Shown here in pieces: positions 1 through 12,192 of a stretch of 64,000 nucleotides of DNA; positions within the stretch are counted from its first letter, which is position 1, and each line of letters starts with the position of its first letter. The DNA lies in contig NC_069134.1 in the NCBI RefSeq assembly GCF_026914265.1, positions 9,169,758-9,233,757 of the forward strand, given 5' to 3'. Source of the stretch: Mya arenaria (Eukaryota > Mollusca > Bivalvia > Myida > Myidae). A program made the position numbers and the translations under genes. The notes beneath the pieces are model-generated. The model was not told the DNA's origin. It worked only from the letters and a program-made list of their open reading frames with translations, and did no database searches.

Positions 1-331
1 GACCTATGGTTTATGTAGCCATTTTTTTTATAAACCAAATTGAGTTTAACTTACATATACTTAGTAAATGTTAAAGAAATGTAAAACTTAATTCAACATG
101 AGAGTATCACTTTTAATTGAACAAAGAATCTACAAATCATCAAAGACGTTAATACAACAAGTCTCCTTGCAAGTTTCAAGTTTTATTTTCATCACGGCAT
201 GTGCATGTGATATCACAAAACAATAAAACATAGATCAAATAACACAGTTCTTGTACATAGTTAATCGGAGTATGGAGAATGAGTTATCTGAATTTCAGTA
301 AGATAGCTTTACAGAACAATGCCAACTTAAT
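1..331. other. No recognisable feature
   Basis: AT-rich DNA at the left edge. I see no coding region, RNA gene or clear repeat. It could be the 3' untranslated tail of the LINE relic that starts at 332 on the minus strand, but nothing proves that. Confidence 0.4.
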
Positions 332-872
332 TTATTTAGATCTATTGTTACAATTCATCAGTTCATCTAATATAAATGAGTTTTGGTGTCGAATGTAAAT
401 AGGAACAATAAGGTGTTTTTTTACATACGATTTAAAAATGGTTACAAGTAAGAAGTGAAATTCATCACCAATAACATTCTTAGTACATAACTGACATAGT
501 CTTTGGATTCTCTCATGTACAAATGCCTGCCTTTTTAATTGGCAAAGAATGGTTGGTGGTCCTAAATTTACAACGTATTTTACTAAGGTTACTAGGTAAC
601 AAGTCAAGATAATCTTTAAAACAACGATTATTCTTAAACGTTCTATATACAAGACACTTGGAAGAGCTAACAGCAGTACTAGTCCCGTTTTGCAAGAATT
701 GGCCATACAGTCTTCTTTTAACAATGGACTTAGATTTATAAGGACTATTGACTGATTGACTTCTAAAATAATCAGACAAACCAAGTTCGTTTGACGTAAT
801 GCTAACGAAGGATAACCGTGGAGAAACAATAACATTATTATCACTTTGCATGCTGAGAAAGTGAATCGGCAA
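332..872 (-). pseudogene. LINE ORF2 C-terminal relic
   Basis: Decayed end of a non-LTR retrotransposon ORF2, read on the minus strand. The upstream part (872 down to about 525) contains CLVYRTFKNNRCFKDYL followed by CKFRTTNHSLPI, which I recognise as the region after the reverse transcriptase domain in animal LINE proteins. The downstream part, in another frame (about 530 to 332), contains CQLCTKN and VIGDEFHFLL, the usual zinc-knuckle-like end with a Cys-x2-Cys and GDEFH motif. The two halves are in different frames, so there is a frameshift near 525, and the reverse transcriptase core is absent. It is a dead 5'-truncated copy. The assignment to LINE rests on motif recall and not on an alignment. 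Confidence 0.7.
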
Positions 873-1306
873 ATATCAAACGTGAGAAGGACAATCATTT
901 CACAATTCAAAGGTGCACAATACACATGTAGGTTACACTTGATAGATGCAACATATCTATTTTTATTTTTGTTTTACTCATTTGACTTTAATGATAAACA
1001 CAAAAGGCATTTGATTTGTGCACAGATCAAACATATAATTATTATTAGCGTTACTTTTGGCGCTTTTTTAACTGAACATTTGATTGAAATCCCGATTAAG
1101 AAAGGCTATTATTGTTTAAACTATACATAAATTATATGCTTTTTGTTTGTTTTGGTAAGTATCGCATAGTTTTAAAGAAGCCGTGGTGGCTGGAAGGTGT
1201 ATACAATTTTAGCATAATACGCATTTATTTAAAGATATATATTTTGACTTCGATCGGTGATAGATTGGCGCCTAGCTTTTCTGAAATATCCGCAAAACTG
1301 TTATAG
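873..1306. other. No recognisable gene
   Basis: Spacer between the LINE relic and the broken Gly/Met-rich gene. It ends with a TTATAG that abuts the ATG at 1307 and could be a relic of the 5'-UTR splice acceptor seen just before the ATG in the three intact matrix-like genes. Confidence 0.35.
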
Positions 1307-2192
1307 ATGGCGTTCGTCTTGTCCAACGGAGGTCGTGGTGGTGGTGTTTGTTGTTGTTGTGGTGGTGGTGTTTGTTGTTGTTGTGGTGGTGGTAGTGGTT
1401 GTTGTTGTTGTGGTGGTTGTTGTTGTTGTTGTTGTGGTGGTGGCAGCAAAGGCGGTGGTGGTGGCGGGTCGAGACGATCTGCAGGTGACAATATGGACAG
1501 ACCATCTCCGGCAGAGGGATATGTTAGGAGTCGAGGAGGTATTGGAGGTTTACCGATTCAAGGCGGTTACGGTGGTCTTGAATGAGTGGTGCGTATACTT
1601 TAATGTACATGGCCGAATTTGGAGCTATGCCTGGCGGTTACGACTGTATGATAGGCTGTAAAGGTGGTATGATGGGCGGCTACGGAAGTATTACCAGCGG
1701 CTGTGGAGGTATGACCAGTGGCAACGGAGGTAAGACCAGTGGCTACGGACATATGACTAGCGGTCACGTAGGTATGAGCGGTGGTTTTCGAAGAACTGTT
1801 GGAACGCATTCCGGTATTGAAGGCATAATCCATTCTGTCATGAGAGGTGGCATGTTTTCTGGCATGGGAGGCGGTAGCATGGGAAGCGGCTTGTTTTCTG
1901 GCATGGGAGGCGGCATGCATTCTGGCATGGGAGGTGGCTTGTTTTCGGGCATGGGTGGCGGCATGCATTCTGGCATGGGAGGTGTCTTGTTTTCTGGCAT
2001 GGGTGGCGGCATGCATTCTGGCATGAGAGGTGGCTTGTTTTCGGGCATGGAAGGCGGCAGCATGGGAGGTGGCATGTATTCTGCCATGGGAGGCGACAGC
2101 ATATTGGAGGCGGAGTGTATTCTGGCATGGGAAGCGGCAGAATGGGAGTGGAATATTCATCTATTACAAAAACGGCTCAAGATACTTAGCAT
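1307..2192 (+). pseudogene. Broken Gly/Met-rich secreted protein paralogue
   Basis: Degenerate relative of the gene at 7642. Codons 1487-1582 give a stretch ending EGYVRSRGGIGGLPIQGGY, which aligns with EGYLGGRGGYDGLPVQGGY in the intact gene. Immediately afterwards the frame meets TGA at 1583, where the intact gene reads TGT-GCG (Cys-Ala). Met/Gly-rich coding (repeats of the type FSGMGGGMHSGMGG) resumes in a different frame from about 1600 and shifts again near 2100. No signal peptide is visible: the N-terminal region is replaced by an expanded GGT/TGT tract. One stop and at least two frame changes make a pseudogene most likely. An unusual spliced gene is possible but I see no convincing intron. 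It shares with the intact gene the order linker, PPPEEGY-like box, Met/Gly repeats. Confidence 0.6.
1333..1446 (+). repeat. (GGT)n/(TGT)n trinucleotide repeat
   Basis: Interrupted microsatellite of GGT and TGT triplets on the plus strand inside the broken Gly/Met-rich locus. In frame it would read Gly and Cys runs. All other frames and the opposite strand are also open here and give Val, Gln, Pro or Asn runs, which are artefacts of the repeat. Confidence 0.85.
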
Positions 2193-2599
2193 GCAGCATC
2201 ACACTGTTACAGCTGTTCGATTCCTTATACATGTATATATATAGCATATGATTAAGAAAAGTAACAAGTTATATCCTTTAATATTTTGTAGATAAACAAA
2301 ACGTTATTTTTGTAATAATATGATTGAAACATGATAAGAACAACTAATGTTTTCGAGTTTGAAATGAAAATTCTTGAACAGTACAATGTTTTGTTTTCTT
2401 GAAATGTTTTAATGTGAGATTCTACAATGTAAAAAATATGAACTGTATAGATGGCTTTAAATTGAATACAGAAATGCAATACATGTGCCATAGTTTTGTT
2501 TTTATTAATAATTATCGTCAGGCGCAGCAGGGCCGAAAGAAATAAAAGAACAGCTTTGAAACAATGTGGTATGGAATCGGGGGTGTTACATTGACCTGC

Positions 2600-3320
2600 A
2601 TGGGTTGTCATGTTGCATGGAGAAGGTACAGTCTGCAAGGTGATCGTGTACTTTGTTATGTTGCATGGAGAAGGTGCGTATGGTAAGGTGATACTGTACT
2701 TTGTTATGTTGCATTGAGAAGGTACGGCTTGCAAGGCGATACTGTACTTTGTTATATTGTCTGGAGAGGGTACGGCTGGCAAGGCGATTCTGTATTTCGT
2801 TATGTTGTCTGGAGAGGGTACGGCTGGCAAGGCGGTACTGTACTTTGTTATATTGTCTGGAGAGGGTACGGCTGGCAAGGCGATTCTGTACTTCGTTATG
2901 TTGTCTGGAGAGGGTACGGATGGCAAGGCGATACTGTACTTTGTTATATTGTCTGGAGAGGGTACGGCTGGCAAGGCAATTCTGTACTTCGTTATGTTGT
3001 CTGGAGAGGGTACGGCTGGCAAGGCGATTCTGTACTTCGTTATGCTGTCTGGAGAGAGTACGGCTGGTAAGGTGATACTGTACTTTGTAATATTGTCTGG
3101 AGAGGGTACGTATGGTAAGGTGATAATGTACTTTGTCCTGTTGCTTGAAGAGGGTACGGCTGGAAAGGTGAAACTGTACTTTGTCATGTTGTCTGGAGAG
3201 GGTACGGTTGGCAAGGTGATCGTGTACTTTGTTACACTGTCTGTAGAAGGTATGGCTGGCATGGCGATACTGTACTTTGTTATATTGCCTGAAGTGGGTA
3301 GGGCTGGCAAGGGGGGGGGG
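2600..3320. repeat. 48-bp minisatellite, about 15 copies
   Basis: Tandem array of a 48-bp unit containing CTGGAGAGGGTACGGCTGGC then a TGTACTTTGTTATGTT-like half. Unit starts at 2761, 2809 and 2857 fix the period at exactly 48. Copies in the middle are nearly identical and the edges are diverged. The array ends in a G9 tract. Because 48 is a multiple of three, several frames stay open: on the minus strand a 359-codon frame reads a 16-residue unit (PAVPSPDNITKY...), and on the plus strand all three frames are open. No signal peptide or other coding sign supports any of them, so I treat it as non-coding. Confidence 0.85.
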
Positions 3321-3486
3321 TAGATTAACAAGTTGCCAAGGTAATTATAATAGTTTAAGAGCTACAGTGCTGACATTCCATCGCTAAAAGAAAGTGTTTC
3401 GGTTTTAAAATTTTCCAAAAACGTTCTGTGCGCTTGACACGCACCAGAAGTTGAGGCATCGTTCACTGCACTGAACTAACATCATT

Positions 3487-4740
3487 AGTTGGAAAATCGA
3501 TCTATGCGCTGAACAAAAACCAGCAGTTCGAGCAGCGGTCTATGCGCCGAACTCGCACCAGAACATGGAGCAGTGGTCTTTGCGCTGAACACGCACCAGT
3601 TCTTGGAGCAGTGTTCTCTGCGCTAAACAAGCACCAGTTCTTGGAGCAGCGGTCTATGCGCCGAATTCGCACAAGTACTTGGAGCAGCGGCCTCTGCGCT
3701 AAACAAGCACCAGTACTTGGAGCAGTGTTCTCTGCGCTAAACAAGCACCAGTACTTGGAGCAGCGGCCTCTGCGCTAAACAAGCACCAGTACTTGGAGCA
3801 GCGGCCTCTGCGCTAAAAACGCACCAAGTCTTGGAGCAGCGCCGTCTGCGCTGAACACGCACTAGTACTTGGAGCAGCGGTCTCTGCAGTGAACACGTAA
3901 CAATAGTTTGAGCAGCGTTCTCTGCGCTGAACACGCACTAATAGTTAGAGCAGCGTTCTCTGCATTGAGCATGCACCGATAGTTCGAGATGCGTTCTGTG
4001 CGTTGAACATGCACCAATAATTGAAGCAGCGTTCTCTGCGCTGAACATGCACCAATAATTTGAGCAGCGTTATTTAAGCTGAACACGCGTTCTCTGTGCC
4101 GAACTCGCGACAATAGTTGGAACAGCGTTCTGTGCGCCGAACTCGCGACAGTAGTTTGAGCAGTGTTCTGTACGCCGAACTCACGTCAGTAATTGGAGCA
4201 GCGTTCTGTGAGCCGAACTCGCGACAGTAGTTGGAGCAGCGTTCTCTGTGCCAAACTCGAGACAGTAGTGGTCTCTGTTCTGAACACGCACCAAGAGTTG
4301 GAGCAGCGTTCTATGTGCTGAATACAAACCCGGTCTCTGCGCTGTACAAACACCAATAGTTGGACCAGCCTTCTGGGCGCTGAACACGCACCAATAGTTG
4401 GAGCAGCGTTCTGTGCGATGAAAACGCATCATTATCTGGAGCAGCGTTCTCTGTGCCGAACTTGCGACAGTTTGAAGCAGCCGTCTCTGCGCTGATCACG
4501 CACCAACAGTTGGAGAAGCGGTATCTGCGCTGCACATGTACCAACAGTCGGGGCAGCGTTCTGTGCGCTGAACACGCACCAATGGTTGGAGCAGCATTTT
4601 CAGCGCTGCAAACGCACCAGCAGTTGGAGCACCGGTCTCTGCGCTAAACGCGCACCAATAGTTGGAGCAGTGGTCCCTGCGCTGAGCACGAACCAGCAGT
4701 TGGAGCAGCGGTCTCTGTGCTGAACACCAACACATAGTTA
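3487..4740. repeat. 38-bp minisatellite, about 33 copies
   Basis: Tandem array with units of the form GGAGCAGCGGTCTCTGCGCT followed by GAACACGCACCA. Positions of TTGGAGCA at 3603, 3641, 3679 and 3717 give a 38-bp period. Copies diverge in both directions from a more homogeneous core around 3600-3850. 38 is not a multiple of three, so the short open frames here are incidental. It begins about 165 bp after the 48-bp array but the units are unrelated in sequence. Confidence 0.85.
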
Positions 4741-4745
4741 AAGTA

Positions 4746-7580
4746 GCGTTTTATATGCATTTTTTTCCATTTAAAAAGCCATACCTATGCTGTACGCAGT
4801 TTTTGTGTGTTTCTGCATCCATGAACAACGTGAAATTAATATTGATGATGTACTTTAATCGCATAGACCACAAATATTCATTGTGTAAAACAAGTGTTCA
4901 ATCTCCCTTAGCGTTAAACTAGTAAATTGGTTTGTGTAACTAAGTAGTCATACCCATGCACCTGAGCAGTTTATGATTCTGTACCCTTTGCCCTTGCGAC
5001 CACAACATATTTTCAAAAAAAACATTTCCTTTGATGTAATCTATAACATTCTTTTGATGTATGGGGGACGTATTGGGAGTGAAAATGAACTACATTCGGA
5101 ACCCCTCGACCATTTTTCTCGAAAACAACATCGGATGTAAGGCCTTAGACCACAGTTATTTTTACTATATGTTTCATATAGACACTAACCTGGCTTTTCA
5201 CTTTAAACCAGTTCCAATTAAAATACAAGTAACTGGCTGCTGTAGAACAATCCAAGACACAAAAGTTAATCACAAGAAAACATTAGCTTGACCAATGCGG
5301 GGTCTCACAAAATTGAGTAGTAATACATGTCCATTAGGTCAAGACGGAATAATGCTACAAACAACCAAATAACATAGTTCCACAAGTAATGATTTTTATA
5401 CTGAAAACTATCATTTTTTGCAATACAATGTCAAATTATGTTAACACTGTGTGGGAACGGACACCGGATATAGCTCAAAAAGTGATAAATCGATAAGCGT
5501 TTGATTTTGACGCATGGACAGTTTTCTATCATTTTTGTATTTTATGATTATATATTTATCAAAATCGAAGGGTTTCAAATAACTGACCCTGTGCAATTTA
5601 CGACTATGATGGAAATGTGTCTCCTCTTTTGTATAATAGCCCAATTCTCGCCGAAAGTTGCACGATCGCTCAAAAATGTTCATTCACGTGGTACGATTTC
5701 AAACATTAATCAACATTTGATATTTCTATATACTGTATGCCTTATTTGTAGGTATGTATATATCCTGAGGATAGAATATGCATTCCGAGACTTCTGTTTT
5801 AAGGCAAACATGGTGAATATATATATATAAACAACTTTTTGGACCAGAAACGTAATTTGCTAATTTGAGCAATCGAGCTCAAAGAAATTAGTGTTAACCT
5901 TACTACTACCGATGTTCAATTTGATAAAAGAATGTGATTATTTATTGGATAAAAATATAAATATACAACAAATTGTGAAGATTACATTTTAAATTGAACG
6001 AGTTATTAAAACACTTTTTTTAACAATATTTAATCACACGCAGTAAACTTTTTAACTTATGTACCTAAAGAACGTGATTATTTAAGTCCATTTTTCATTA
6101 TTGTAATAGGCAAATGTAAACCGATAGAGGACTAGTACTTCGCCATTTATTTGAAAGGTTTACTTAGTGTCTAACATAGTATTCAACGAGTATTTATCTA
6201 TATAAACCTTAACACTTTGTAGCCTTTTTATGTAGAAAGTGAAAAATCTTCTAGATTTAGGTCCTTGTTATTGTATTTTTGTATTATTTCAGATCCCTGG
6301 AAAAGTGTTTCGCGGTTAAGATATTATTCTAGAAATGACATTTGAATCAAATATAATTATCATTGCGTTGTATGCACCTAGGGCAGATCATTCCGACGCT
6401 TTTAGACAATGATTAGCAGGATAACGAAAAGGGGCGTTTGGGTTACAACAAAGCGAGTTCTTGTTAGTTTAGCGAACAATTGAGGCAGTGATAGGAAGTC
6501 AGCCCCATTCGGTTGTAATCCATCAGCCTATCTTGCACTTTGTTTGAATGTTAGGCGTATTTGTAATAGATATCCTCATTTTGGATAAACGATCATTTCT
6601 TTTTGTACCGAGAAGTCTTTGTCTTTTAAAATAGTAGAACAAAAGGTGTATATATGTCTTCATTTTTTCATTTTAAAATTGGTTGTACGCAAACACTGAC
6701 GCGTCAGCGCAGTTCATGTTTGATGTCGGTTCGGATCAGATCAGAAAATCCATAAAGGTTGGTAATTTGTGTTTATACAAATCATTTTTCATACTCAAAG
6801 CCGTTCAAGAATGTGTTGAAGCAAATTATCAAATAAGCGTGTTTTTGTAGATGTATCTACTTATAATATGCTTTCCGGTGGATAATAGAGATTTATCAGT
6901 TAATTAGAAATTGGTATTTCACTTTTTCAAACAGTGAAATTACAGGTTGATTTTTTTCAATCTTTAACTCTTTTGAAATTTTACCCGCTCTAAGAAAAAT
7001 CAAGTACGAGCGCACACAGATCTGGGACATAGTTTCAACGACGTCATTTTCTAAATGACTTAACGTTCGCATAGTAGTTGGCGAACTTTTCAGAAGAAAA
7101 AAAAACTACAATTACTTGTCACTTTTATACCCTCTTAAGGCTTATTTCAAAAAGAAAAGGAAAAAGATTTTTTTTCAGTGTACGATTGTAATATATTTCA
7201 CCTCGTTAACACCAAAAGTAATTATAGCTTTTGGTGCTCACTCGGTGAATTATATTACTAACAAGTATATATATATATAGTTACACTCCATTGCTAGCAT
7301 CTTCAAGTGATGACGTCGATGGTGGTGTCATAAGCTTCAATAAATAGAAATGTTAAAATATGTCATTAAAACATGTACATGTGCAGGGCGGGCTCCAACC
7401 GCTCTAAACATTGATAAATTGTCAAAAGGGTATATTTCGGCTGGTTGACTCATGATTTGATCAGTAAGTAGTTAGTACTGGATAAATATTGACCGATAAA
7501 TAAACATTTTGGCCAACTTTGACCAAGCCGAAAACTTAACCGGTTTCATGACTCAATTCTGATTTGGGTGCTTGTGCTTT
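4746..7580. other. Intergenic, no recognisable feature
   Basis: About 2.8 kb of AT-rich sequence with no coding region I can support and no clear transposon termini. The promoter and any 5'-UTR exon of the gene at 7642 should lie at its right end. A GTAAGT at 7464 is a possible splice donor, but it cannot be tied to a TATA box or start site. Confidence 0.4.
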
Positions 7581-7641
7581 AATACATGTTCAGAACATTA
7601 AACAATTATTATCAAATTTCTTACAGAACTAGCGATTTAAA

Positions 7642-8472
7642 ATGTATCTCCGTGCCCTCGCTGTGCTTGGTGTTTTATCGGTATGCCGTGGCCAGGGCGA
7701 CAGCAGCAGAAGCTCGTATGGCGTCTCGGGAGATCGGAGTGCATCAAATAGCTTTGACCGAGTTGATTTCAGAAGCACTGGAGACCTTGCATCACGGGGC
7801 ACTGTGCCTGAAAACTATGCATCGAGAAGCACTGGACCTGACGGTGTGGGACTTACTGGTTCTGGAAGTTCCGCATCTGGCTCTGCACGTGGCGGCACAG
7901 ACAGGCGTCCACGTACATATGACGGGCCTCCGCCAGAGGAAGGCTATTTAGGCGGTCGAGGCGGGTATGATGGACTACCGGTGCAGGGAGGATACTGTGG
8001 TGAGCCCGAATGTGCGGACGGTGGCGTCAGAGAGGGCATGGCCATGGGTAGGCCGGGAGAAGGCTCTGCTATGGCAACTGCAGACAGGCAGCGCACCGGA
8101 AGGGAGGACATGCCTACAACTTTCTACGAACAGTTCTCTGGGGGGCCGGCTACCGCCCCTGGCATGATGGGCGGTGGATACATGGGTATGGGCGGTGGCA
8201 TGGGCACTGGGGGAGGAATGGGTTTTACAGGCGGAGTGGGAATGATGCCCATGGGTGGAATGGGAATGATGCCTATTGGAGGAAGTGGAATGATGCCTAT
8301 GGGAGGTATGCCTATGAGACCTATGGGCGGCGGATACATGGGCGGACCAATGACAGGCAGTGGGTTCATGGGCGGACCGATCGGCGGCGGGCCAATGTTC
8401 GGCATGCCATATAGGCCTCCGATGTTCGGTAGGATGCCTATGGGACCGCGATATGGTGGAATGATGCGATAG
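7642..8472 (+). CDS. Secreted Gly/Met-rich repetitive protein
   Basis: A 276-aa protein not assigned to a named family. Residues 1-18 or so (MYLRALAVLGVLSVCRGQG) form a signal peptide. Residues about 20-90 are Ser/Arg/Gly-rich. A conserved-looking box EGYLGGRGGYDGLPVQGGY, with two nearby cysteines (GYCGEPEC), lies around residues 95-120. From about 170 to the end come Met/Gly repeats of MGGGMGxGGGMG and GMMPMGG types, ending in a basic MFGRMPMGPRYGGMMR tail. The start is supported by a splice acceptor (TTTCTTACAG ending at 7626) only 15 nt upstream of the ATG, implying a 5'-UTR intron, and by the signal peptide. The composition resembles Met/Gly-rich molluscan shell-matrix proteins, which is an inference. 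A broken paralogue lies at 1307-2192. Confidence 0.8.
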   Translation: MYLRALAVLGVLSVCRGQGDSSRSSYGVSGDRSASNSFDRVDFRSTGDLASRGTVPENYASRSTGPDGVGLTGSGSSASGSARGGTDRRPRTYDGPPPEEGYLGGRGGYDGLPVQGGYCGEPECADGGVREGMAMGRPGEGSAMATADRQRTGREDMPTTFYEQFSGGPATAPGMMGGGYMGMGGGMGTGGGMGFTGGVGMMPMGGMGMMPIGGSGMMPMGGMPMRPMGGGYMGGPMTGSGFMGGPIGGGPMFGMPYRPPMFGRMPMGPRYGGMMR

Positions 8473-8631
8473 TTATTTCTTCCATAATATTAATGGCAGT
8501 AAATGCCTTTAAACATGGTTTCTGGACTCATATATTTTGTTTATCATTTTTCACCACCGAAGAAAAAAAGCAAGAACGTTAAATATATATATATTAAAAA
8601 CAGTTCGAATTGATTATTTGTTTTTAACCGA

Positions 8632-8637
8632 AATAAA
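8632..8637 (+). terminator. Polyadenylation signal
   Basis: AATAAA 160 bp after the stop codon of the Gly/Met-rich gene, in a T-rich 3' flank. This is a plausible 3' end for that transcript. Confidence 0.5.
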
Positions 8638-8639
8638 TT

Positions 8640-11600
8640 TAAAGAAATTGATTTTTCATATTCTTTTCAACCTTTTGTAGTTGTCAATACGTGAACTTTA
8701 TTGAACTGGATATATAAAATGGACGTTGTATTTGCGCGTACGTAATTCAAGCCATGAACATAAAACCCTAAAAGACCTAATCTAAGATATGATACATATC
8801 GGGCAGTGAGGTGTTGATATGTTGGTTTCTTGGTTAGACGGTTAATATAAATATGGACATTATATTGAACGTTTTACATTATTTCATTGATAGACCGTAA
8901 CTCAGCTATTTTACTTGACCAAGTGTTTGGAACACTTAAGTCTTGATCCAGGACATTCGATCCCTCCCTGAAATTAAAACTGAAAAGGCTCTTTATGTAT
9001 GCATATTCAATGACATATGATACAATTTTCATTTTCCGTCTCTCAATTTTACTGGAAAGGCCGTACATGTATACATATTGCTAATGTCTTTATTAGAGGC
9101 ATATTATGCTTGTATCAATATCCATGACATCTATCTGTTAACTTTTCGAAAATAAATTATTTTACATTTGTAGTACTTTGTCTGGGAAAACTAGTGTTTT
9201 TTTTAAATCGATTAAAAAAAACAATGCGAAATTTGTAATTTAAGTTTGTCAGAAAAAAAAACGCGATATTTATTGTTGCATCGGCGAATGTATTTTTATT
9301 GACTACTGACTTAGAGGTTTAACAATATTTTTGCTTTCGAAGACCAAACACAGACATAAACAAACCCTAAATTTCTTTTCATATAAATCCGTTTTGCAAT
9401 CAAACCATATCAAATGGTGCACAATAAAGGTTGATGCAAAAAAAACCTTCTTTTTTCAAACAAAAAAGCATAAAATTTGTGTACAGATAAAAATAAAAGC
9501 GATATTTTATCGTTTTTTTAACTTGCGATTTTGTTGCCACGTAGCTAGTAGTTGAACACCCCCATTATATATTATTATAAGGCTAATATATTTTGTTTTA
9601 TCTGTGTAATTTGCATCAACGTATTTAAAGTTTGCAACATGTGTTCATAGATACGACCTTTCTTCTATCGATTCGTCATTGTTGACGTATATGGTGATAA
9701 TGATCAGACAAACTTACATTGTCTTCAATTAATTACTTAATGAGGTAAATACATCAATAATTCAAACCCCATTGCTTTGTTTAAGTCTTCAAACAAAGTT
9801 GACAGATCGTCGCTGGTCCAACCACAAATGCCCGGAACTTGATAATAACTTTTGAAACAAATTTATTACTGTCTCATGGTTCATTCGGATGTAGAATATA
9901 ATCACGTTTATATGGTTCTGAACTAGGTACATTTTACCTTGTACTTAAACATACTTACTGACACATGTATACAAAACAGACGACGTTACTTTTGATTGAT
10001 TTTTTGTTTAAATAGTCTAGAAGTGCATGCATAAATAGAGAACATGTATCAAAGATCAAACCTTGTCTCTGAAGCGGTCGGCTTTTAAAGAACACTTTAT
10101 CATTTCCAAGTACAACAATAGTTGGACTTTAAGGTCTTTTCCAACAAAATAGAACGCTCCTCATTGTCTTGTGACAGGTCATTTATACTTGGGAGTATGT
10201 TTATATTGGTCCCAGTTTTTATAATACAATACTCCATCTTTCTATACATGGGGTATCCTGGATGTTATGCGATTCAAGTGATACTATTTTGATGGTTCAA
10301 AAAGTCCGAATAGCTTTGTGTTTTCTGTAGAAGAAAACAGAATTTTATTGATTATTAAGTTATACAATTTTAGCGAGCAATTTCAAAGATATCAATACCA
10401 CTCAAGCGCATGAAAGCACGAGGGGTATTCGGAAAGTAAGGAAATTGGAGCTCTTGGTGTAGTTGTTGGTGCTTTAAAACAATTCATTCATTCTTTATAA
10501 TGAGAATACTTTCATCTATTAATGGTATGTTTCAACCACAGAAGAAAAATATGTGTTCAGTCATCGTGTATTTTTCTCCGTTTAAAGGCAATGATATGGT
10601 GGCATACAGCTGCCATAAGAGAACCTGTTAACGTTTACAAATTGTTTCGTGCTTATCACTTAATTTTCGCGATATATTTTGCCAGTGTGTGAATACCACG
10701 TGATAAATTACGTCATAAATGCTACGTCGGAAGGCAATAGTTTGCTTCGAATGATGACTTAAAACAAATATAACTTATATTTTTTTCTTTCATCATTTTA
10801 AATGAAACAAAGCGTATTATGTGCCGCTTAAAGAGTCCCGCGTTCGTTTAATTACCGGGTTTGATTACCTGTTTCTAAAATAATATTTGGACAGTACTAC
10901 ATCAGGCGTCGGTTTTGTGAAAAGGTTTGTCGAAGTGTTTTAAGAAACTAAACTTTCATGCTGTACAGCTTTAACAGGTTTCCTAGTTTACTAGATTTGG
11001 CAAACAATAACTCGATATCCTGTTGGTGTTGTACAGCATGAAAAGGTAACAGGTGGCAGTTGTGGGCACTTTCAAGACTGTTTTAGTATTATTGTATCTA
11101 TCTTACCGAAAATAAGATGCAGCTTTTAACTAGATAGCTAGATAATTATTGCGAATATTAACTGGTGAACACGAAACAATATTCGAACGTTAGCAGGTTA
11201 TCTTACGGCAGTTATATGCCACCATAAAATGACAATTTAGCATGAGTCCTCTCGATCAGTATATAAGGCTATCTCGAAAACCAGATGTATTTGTTGGGTA
11301 CGGTTGAAGCATATTAAAGAGGTGTGTATAATTTAAAAAGATATACGTTAATTGTATTTTAGAATAGCAACGATTGCAAGTTTGTACGTGTTGTTTTACA
11401 AAACTGAAAATGGCTCTACAAGACTTGTTTTGCCAATATAAAACCTGGACTTAGTGACCAACGTTCAACGAAATGACAAACAATATTCTACAGCAAACAT
11501 GCATTCCTTTCAATCTTATTATTGTTAAGTTACCCACCCCCAACACCCACCCCCGAACACACGTATACATTTGTAGTAAAACCTTTTTCATTTTTCTTTT

Positions 11601-11910
11601 CATTCTTAACATTGCGTATCATACCACAGCGTAGTTAACATGCATGCAATTCTCCCATCAGTCTCAATAAATCGCATTGAAATAATTTATTTGAATATTT
11701 TATAGTTTATTGTCCCATATACTATTTTATCAGTCCGCAACGTAGACCATGCTTCGACATGCACTTGGAGTATGCCAGTTTACTCATGGTCGTAGATATT
11801 TCTCCTTATGTAAGTACAGTGCTTACCTAAGGGTTTATATTTGTACTAGTACACTCATAGCTTAGTTTAAACATGTGTCAAACACGTGGCATGGAAAAAA
11901 CGGATTAACA
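8640..11910. other. Intergenic, no recognisable gene
   Basis: About 3.3 kb of AT-rich DNA. The only structure I note is a 14-bp inverted repeat (TTTCATGCTGTACA at 10954, matched at 11031-11044) around a short AT-rich core. No coding signal or full transposon is visible. Confidence 0.4.
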
Positions 11911-12192
11911 CAGGGGCGTAACTAGGGCCTAAAACGTGTAAGCCCGATGATTCTATGTGAGTTTTGGACATTTTATATGCACATTACACACTCAATTATA
12001 CTTGATATGATTACAATAAAACCAAGTCATACACTCTGTGCGTAGAAAAATAAACACCAAACTTGCCAGGGTTAAAATAAAACAACTTTTGTGTTTGGGT
12101 AGCTATAAGTTTTTATGGTTATCTAAATTTTATCATTTTTCAAAAAAGTTGTAGGCCCAGGCCTACAAGGCCTATATGTAGCTACGCCACTG
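11911..12192. mobile_element. hAT-like MITE
   Basis: A 282-bp element with terminal inverted repeats CAGGGGCGTAACTA at the left and, reading inward from the right, CAGTGGCGTAGCTA. This CAGNGGCGTARCTA end is typical of hAT-superfamily non-autonomous elements. There is no transposase. The 8-bp flanks (GATTAACA and CAACAAGT) do not form a clean target duplication, so it is an old copy. Confidence 0.65.

Noticed and set aside
1225..1661. Poly-Val, poly-Asn/His and Pro/Gln-rich open frames
   Set aside because: All are alternative-frame or reverse readings of the GGT/TGT microsatellite.
2252..3331. 359-codon minus-strand frame with a PSPDNITKY repeat as a real gene
   Set aside because: No signal peptide, no splice or promoter context, and the same DNA is open in several other frames because the unit is 48 bp. 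Kept only as a low-probability finding.
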